From positions 1-61,451 of the forward strand of contig NZ_JANJTL010000060.1 of the NCBI RefSeq assembly GCF_024711105.1: DNA of 61,451 nt, in the 5' to 3' direction. The notes below the pieces were generated by a model. That model worked only from the letters and a program-made list of their open reading frames with translations, made no database searches and was not told the DNA's origin. The number at the start of each line of letters is the position of its first letter. Within the stretch, counting starts at the first letter, position 1. The position numbers and the translations under genes are program-made. This document shows positions 57,673-61,451 of the stretch, piece after piece. The stretch is from Brevundimonas sp. (GTDB lineage Bacteria > Pseudomonadota > Alphaproteobacteria > Caulobacterales > Caulobacteraceae).

Positions 57673-59946
57673 CTAGAACTCGTATCCGATGCGGACGCCC
57701 ACCGTGCGCGGACGCACGCGGGCGTAGCGGGCGTCGAGGAAGGCTTCGGGGTGCACATAGGTCACCGAGCGGTCATTGAAGACGTTCTCGATATAGGCGC
57801 CCACTGTCACTTGGTCGAAGGCGACCGCGAGGTTCGCGTTCACGAAGGTGTACTCGTCCGTATTGTCGTAGGTCGCGAGCGGCACCGTGGGCCGGCCTGG
57901 CGTGTTCGGGAAGGCGTTCGGGAAGTCGTCGACGTGGGCGATCGCCACGGAGGCGTTTGCGTCAACGCCCGGCTGCAGCTCCCAGTCATATGTGATCCTC
58001 AGCGACCCCTGGAACTCCGGTCCGGCGAGGCGAGCCCCCAGCACCGCGCCCGAGAACCCGGCCTCCTGGGGCGTGAGCGCCGTCACTTCCGCCTGGTTGA
58101 ACGATCCGTTCAGCGCCACCGTCCAGCCCGTGAATGGGTAGGCGATCATCTCGAACTCGATGCCCTTGCTGGTCGCTTCGCCGATGTTGGTCGCGAACTG
58201 GACCGAGTCCGACACGCGGTTGGCCTGAACCTGGATGTCGTTCCAGTCGATGTAATAGAGGGCGATGTTGGCGAAGAGCCTGCGGTCGAACCAGTTGCCC
58301 TTGATGCCGACCTCGTAGTTCAGGAGGTTGTCCGAGGACGCACCGTAAGGGATCACGATGTCGGTCGGATCGAGCGTGCTGACGGCGCCGGCCCGCGCGT
58401 TCACGATCGGAGGCCTGAAGCCCGTCGCCACCGCCGCATAGGTCGTGATCGACGGGACCGGCCGCCACGACAGGCTGAGCCGGTACGAGGGCCCGGTCTC
58501 TTCCGCCACCACGCCGGTCGCCGGCGTGATCCCCGTCACTGTCACCGGCCCGGGGATGCCGAACAGAGCCCGGATCAGATAGTCGCTGCTGTAGCCCCAG
58601 GCTTCGGTGAAGCCTTGGGCGTCGGTCGTGCCGTAGCGCAGCCCGCCGGTGATCCACAGATCCGGCGTGAAGCGGTAGGTGATCTCGCCGAAGCCGGCCA
58701 GTTCGTTCGAGATGATGTGGACGCCGAACCGCTGGTAGTACTCGTCCGGCAGGCCGGTGATCCCGCGCGCGGCCAGGAAGGCCGGGTTCGAGCGGTAGCC
58801 GTAGTCTACGTCGCGGCGCCGGCGGAAGTAGAAGACGCCCGCTGACCAGTCGATGCGCCCGCCCGCGTCGGAGACGATCCGGCTCTCGTGGACGAAGTTG
58901 TCGTCGTAGGCGTCGGCGTCGAGCGCGAAGGCGATGGCGCCGCCGAAGGTGCCGGCCAGGTCGACATAGAAGCGCTGGTTGTAGGTGCCGTAGGTCGTCG
59001 AGCTGGTCAGTCGCGCGCCGTCGAACTGATATTCGAAGGTGGCGTTGAAGTTCTCCATGTCGCTCGTGAAGCGATCAGGGCGGTCCGAGCTGCGCACGTC
59101 GATGCCGCGCAGCGGATTGGTGAGCGACGAATCCCGCGGATTGCTGATCTCGTGCGAGTACATCAGGCGCGTGGTGAAACGCTCGGTCGGCTCCCACTGC
59201 AGGATGGCGCGCCCGCCGTACTGGACCAGGCGGTTCGAGTTCTCGACGCCCGTGCCGACGTTATCGACCCATCCGTCCTCGTTGCGCACGAAACCGACGA
59301 GGCGCAGCGCCAGCTCGTTCTCGATCAGCGGCACATTGACCATGCCGTTGTAGCGCTGCCGAAGCGAACCTTCCTCGGTCAGTCCGAAGTCGACGAGCAC
59401 CGAGGCGCCGAACCCCGTCGGATCCGGATCGTGGGTGAGTATGCGCAGGGCGCCGGCCAGAGAGCCGGAGCCGAACAGGGTGCCCTGCGGCCCGCGCAGG
59501 AACTCGATGCGCTCCACGTCGTAAAGGCTGGGATCGAGGATGGTGGAGTTGCCGTTGGCCGAAATCGGCAGTTCGTCGATGTAGACCGCGACGGTGCTCT
59601 GGAGGTTCGCGCCGTAGCCGTTCGTGGCGATGCCGCGGGCGGTGAAGTTGTTGAAGTTGGCCGTCGGACGGTTGAGCACCACCCCCGGCGTCTCGATGGC
59701 CAGGCCTTCGTAGCCGACGATGCCCCGCTCGTTCAGCTCTTCCTGGGAATAGGTGGTGACCGCCAGAGGGACGTCCTGGAGGCGCTCCTCGCGCCGGGTC
59801 GCGGTCACGATGACCTCTCCGACGGTGGTTGAGTCCTCCTGATTATCCGGTTGCTCCGGCTGCGCCTGGATCGCGGCCATGGCCTGGGCCGGCAGAAACA
59901 CCGCGACGGCAGCCGCGCACGCTGAAGCGAAGAGTGTCGCCCTCAT
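57673..59946 (-). CDS. TonB-dependent receptor
   Basis: Signal peptide; VGEVIVTATRREERLQDVPLAVTTYSQEEL; C-terminal RPRTVGVRIGYEF. Confidence 0.95.
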   Translation of the reverse strand: MRATLFASACAAAVAVFLPAQAMAAIQAQPEQPDNQEDSTTVGEVIVTATRREERLQDVPLAVTTYSQEELNERGIVGYEGLAIETPGVVLNRPTANFNNFTARGIATNGYGANLQSTVAVYIDELPISANGNSTILDPSLYDVERIEFLRGPQGTLFGSGSLAGALRILTHDPDPTGFGASVLVDFGLTEEGSLRQRYNGMVNVPLIENELALRLVGFVRNEDGWVDNVGTGVENSNRLVQYGGRAILQWEPTERFTTRLMYSHEISNPRDSSLTNPLRGIDVRSSDRPDRFTSDMENFNATFEYQFDGARLTSSTTYGTYNQRFYVDLAGTFGGAIAFALDADAYDDNFVHESRIVSDAGGRIDWSAGVFYFRRRRDVDYGYRSNPAFLAARGITGLPDEYYQRFGVHIISNELAGFGEITYRFTPDLWITGGLRYGTTDAQGFTEAWGYSSDYLIRALFGIPGPVTVTGITPATGVVAEETGPSYRLSLSWRPVPSITTYAAVATGFRPPIVNARAGAVSTLDPTDIVIPYGASSDNLLNYEVGIKGNWFDRRLFANIALYYIDWNDIQVQANRVSDSVQFATNIGEATSKGIEFEMIAYPFTGWTVALNGSFNQAEVTALTPQEAGFSGAVLGARLAGPEFQGSLRITYDWELQPGVDANASVAIAHVDDFPNAFPNTPGRPTVPLATYDNTDEYTFVNANLAVAFDQVTVGAYIENVFNDRSVTYVHPEAFLDARYARVRPRTVGVRIGYEF

Positions 59947-60035
59947 CTCGAATTTCCTCCCCGACGCCCCTCGTCATTGGAGGCGCTCGACGAGAGTAGG
60001 GGGACACGCCTTTGCGCATCTGTCAATATTCCCTC

Positions 60036-60047
60036 TCACGCGCGTGA
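60036..60047. promoter_or_regulatory. Perfect 12-bp palindrome TCACGCGCGTGA upstream of the TonB receptor gene
   Basis: Self-complementary; about 90 bp upstream of the start at 59946. Confidence 0.35.
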
Positions 60048-60102
60048 ATATCTGCGTTCGACGTCCGGGGGGGACCGTGCCGCAGTGAGGAGAGTCGAAC
60101 CG

Positions 60103-60420
60103 CTAGACGGCAAGCACCGCCGGCAGGCCCTGCCAGATGACGAACAAGGCCGACGTCAGGGCGCCGAGGCCGCCGACCCCGCGCCACAGGCGGGCGAGTT
60201 CGGGGTCGTCGTGCTCAAGGAAGCGGGGACACCGGGCCGCCCACAGCAGGATCGCGCCGTTCAGAGCCAAGGCGACAAGGGTGATCGCCCCGACCGACAC
60301 AAGGGCTGCCGGGTGGTCGGGCGTTCCCTGCACGTCGGCGATGCTGGCGATGGCGTAGGCGCCCGAGAAGTGGGCCGCCCAGATGACCAGCCCTCCCAGC
60401 AGGAACGTCCAGCGGGTCAT
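60103..60420 (-). CDS. Small membrane protein linked to cytochrome c oxidase
   Basis: 105 aa MTRWTFLLGGLVIWAAHFSGAYAIASIAD; ATGA-type overlap with upstream coxidase gene. Confidence 0.6.
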   Translation of the reverse strand: MTRWTFLLGGLVIWAAHFSGAYAIASIADVQGTPDHPAALVSVGAITLVALALNGAILLWAARCPRFLEHDDPELARLWRGVGGLGALTSALFVIWQGLPAVLAV

Positions 60421-61451
60421 GCCGCCGGGCCCGGAAACGCATGGACGAGCGCCGTGGCGGCGAGGCCCTGCAAGGCCGCGTATCCGAGGAAAAGCCCGAT
60501 GGTGTCCAGCGTCGCCGGCCGGCGATCCGAGAGGTGGCCCTGCGCGGCGCGGACCACCGCATATCCGCCCATGATGACGCCGATAGCCGCCAGAAAAACC
60601 TGCAACGATAGCAGGGCATGGACCATGGCGCCCTGGGACGTCGCCTGCGGTAAGAGACCGGCTTCCCGCCAGGCCCAGAAGGAGAGGGCCGCCGCCGTCG
60701 CCAGCGCCAGGCTTGCCACAGCGGTCATCGACGCCGCCGCCCAGGCGCGCCAGCGCCCCTGGCGACGGATGATCCGGCATGCCGCCACGGCGCCCGCCCC
60801 GGCCACGGCGTTCAGGCCAAGGACGCCGGCCAGCCGCATTGCGGACGGCGGATCGATCCAGAGCTCCGGTCCCCGGCTCCACAGGAAGACGTAGCTGAAC
60901 ACTGCCATCAGGAAGATCATGCCGATGACGATCAGCAGGACCGACATCGCCCACCAGCCGTGGCTCATCGGGCCGGTGACATAGGTCGGCACGCGGACGC
61001 CCGCGCCGAGGTCGGCGGTCTCCACCTCCGGCCGCCAGTCCGTGTCCCAGAGCCAGCGGAGGACGCACGCGACCGCGATCACGCCGGAGGTGACGGCGGG
61101 CCAGTAGAGCTGGACGGTGAGCAGCAGGAAGAAGCCGGCCGTGAAGATCGCTCCGGCCAGCGGCCAGGGCGACGGGCCGGGCATGGTCTGGACGTACTGG
61201 GGCTCGGCGCGGACGGGACTGGTCACGATGGTCTCCCGCCGGCCCGTCGCCGTGTCGGGCAGCATGTGGCGGCCCGCCTCGACCTCGCGCGCCAGTTCCG
61301 GCTGATCCCACAGCGGATAGCGGCTGCGGACAACCGGGATACTGCGGGTCGAATAGAGGCCTGTGGGCAGCCACTCCAGTGTGCCGCCGCCATAGACGTT
61401 GCCGGCATCGTCATCGACGGTGAAGCGGAAGTTCCGGATCAGGTCGACGAT
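60417..61451 (-). CDS. Cytochrome c oxidase subunit I, C-terminal part (fused I/III type), truncated by window end
   Basis: Open to window end: GGGTLEWLPTGLYSTRSIPVVRSRYPLWDQPELAREVEAGRHMLPDTATGRRETIVTSPVRAEP followed by subunit III-like TM helices. Confidence 0.8.
   Translation of the reverse strand: MVDLIRNFRFTVDDDAGNVYGGGTLEWLPTGLYSTRSIPVVRSRYPLWDQPELAREVEAGRHMLPDTATGRRETIVTSPVRAEPQYVQTMPGPSPWPLAGAIFTAGFFLLLTVQLYWPAVTSGVIAVACVLRWLWDTDWRPEVETADLGAGVRVPTYVTGPMSHGWWAMSVLLIVIGMIFLMAVFSYVFLWSRGPELWIDPPSAMRLAGVLGLNAVAGAGAVAACRIIRRQGRWRAWAAASMTAVASLALATAAALSFWAWREAGLLPQATSQGAMVHALLSLQVFLAAIGVIMGGYAVVRAAQGHLSDRRPATLDTIGLFLGYAALQGLAATALVHAFPGPAA

Noticed and set aside
56770-58845. 691-aa plus-strand ORF opposite the MFS and TonB receptor genes
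   Set aside because: Spans two conserved minus-strand genes; no recognisable motifs

Overview
The window is a high-GC chromosomal segment, probably from an alphaproteobacterium (my guess: Caulobacterales-like). No rRNA, transposase, integrase, prophage or CRISPR array was seen. From left to right it contains: the end of an adenylate-forming enzyme and a BtaA/DUF3419-type transferase; a universal stress protein; two paralogous secreted heptad-repeat proteins; an atypical tRNA-like gene inside a long inverted repeat; an O-antigen ligase-like gene between two paralogous membrane proteins; a 2-aminobenzoyl-CoA (anthranilate) degradation cluster; a small stress/FNR-type gene group; an N-acetylglutaminylglutamine amide (NAGGN) osmolyte cluster; a seven-gene tightly coupled operon (about 23.4-35.2 kb); cydDC, cydABX, hemN and ompW with FNR-like boxes; a compact his operon with a fused hisC-hisB gene and a YerC/TrpR-like regulator; a TonB receptor/MFS/esterase/acyl-CoA ligase/TetR/SDR operon; and the C-terminal part of a fused cytochrome c oxidase subunit I. 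The best candidate for an undescribed system is the 23.4-35.2 kb operon. It encodes a GAP1-like GTPase partner, a TRAFAC-like GTPase, a bitopic helical protein, a divergent SEDS (FtsW/RodA-like) polytopic protein with an FHA-like N-terminus, a penicillin-binding transpeptidase with intact SxxK/SxN/KTG motifs, and two small single-TM proteins. It reads as a GTPase-controlled dedicated peptidoglycan synthase. All family calls come from reading translated sequence; no database search was run.
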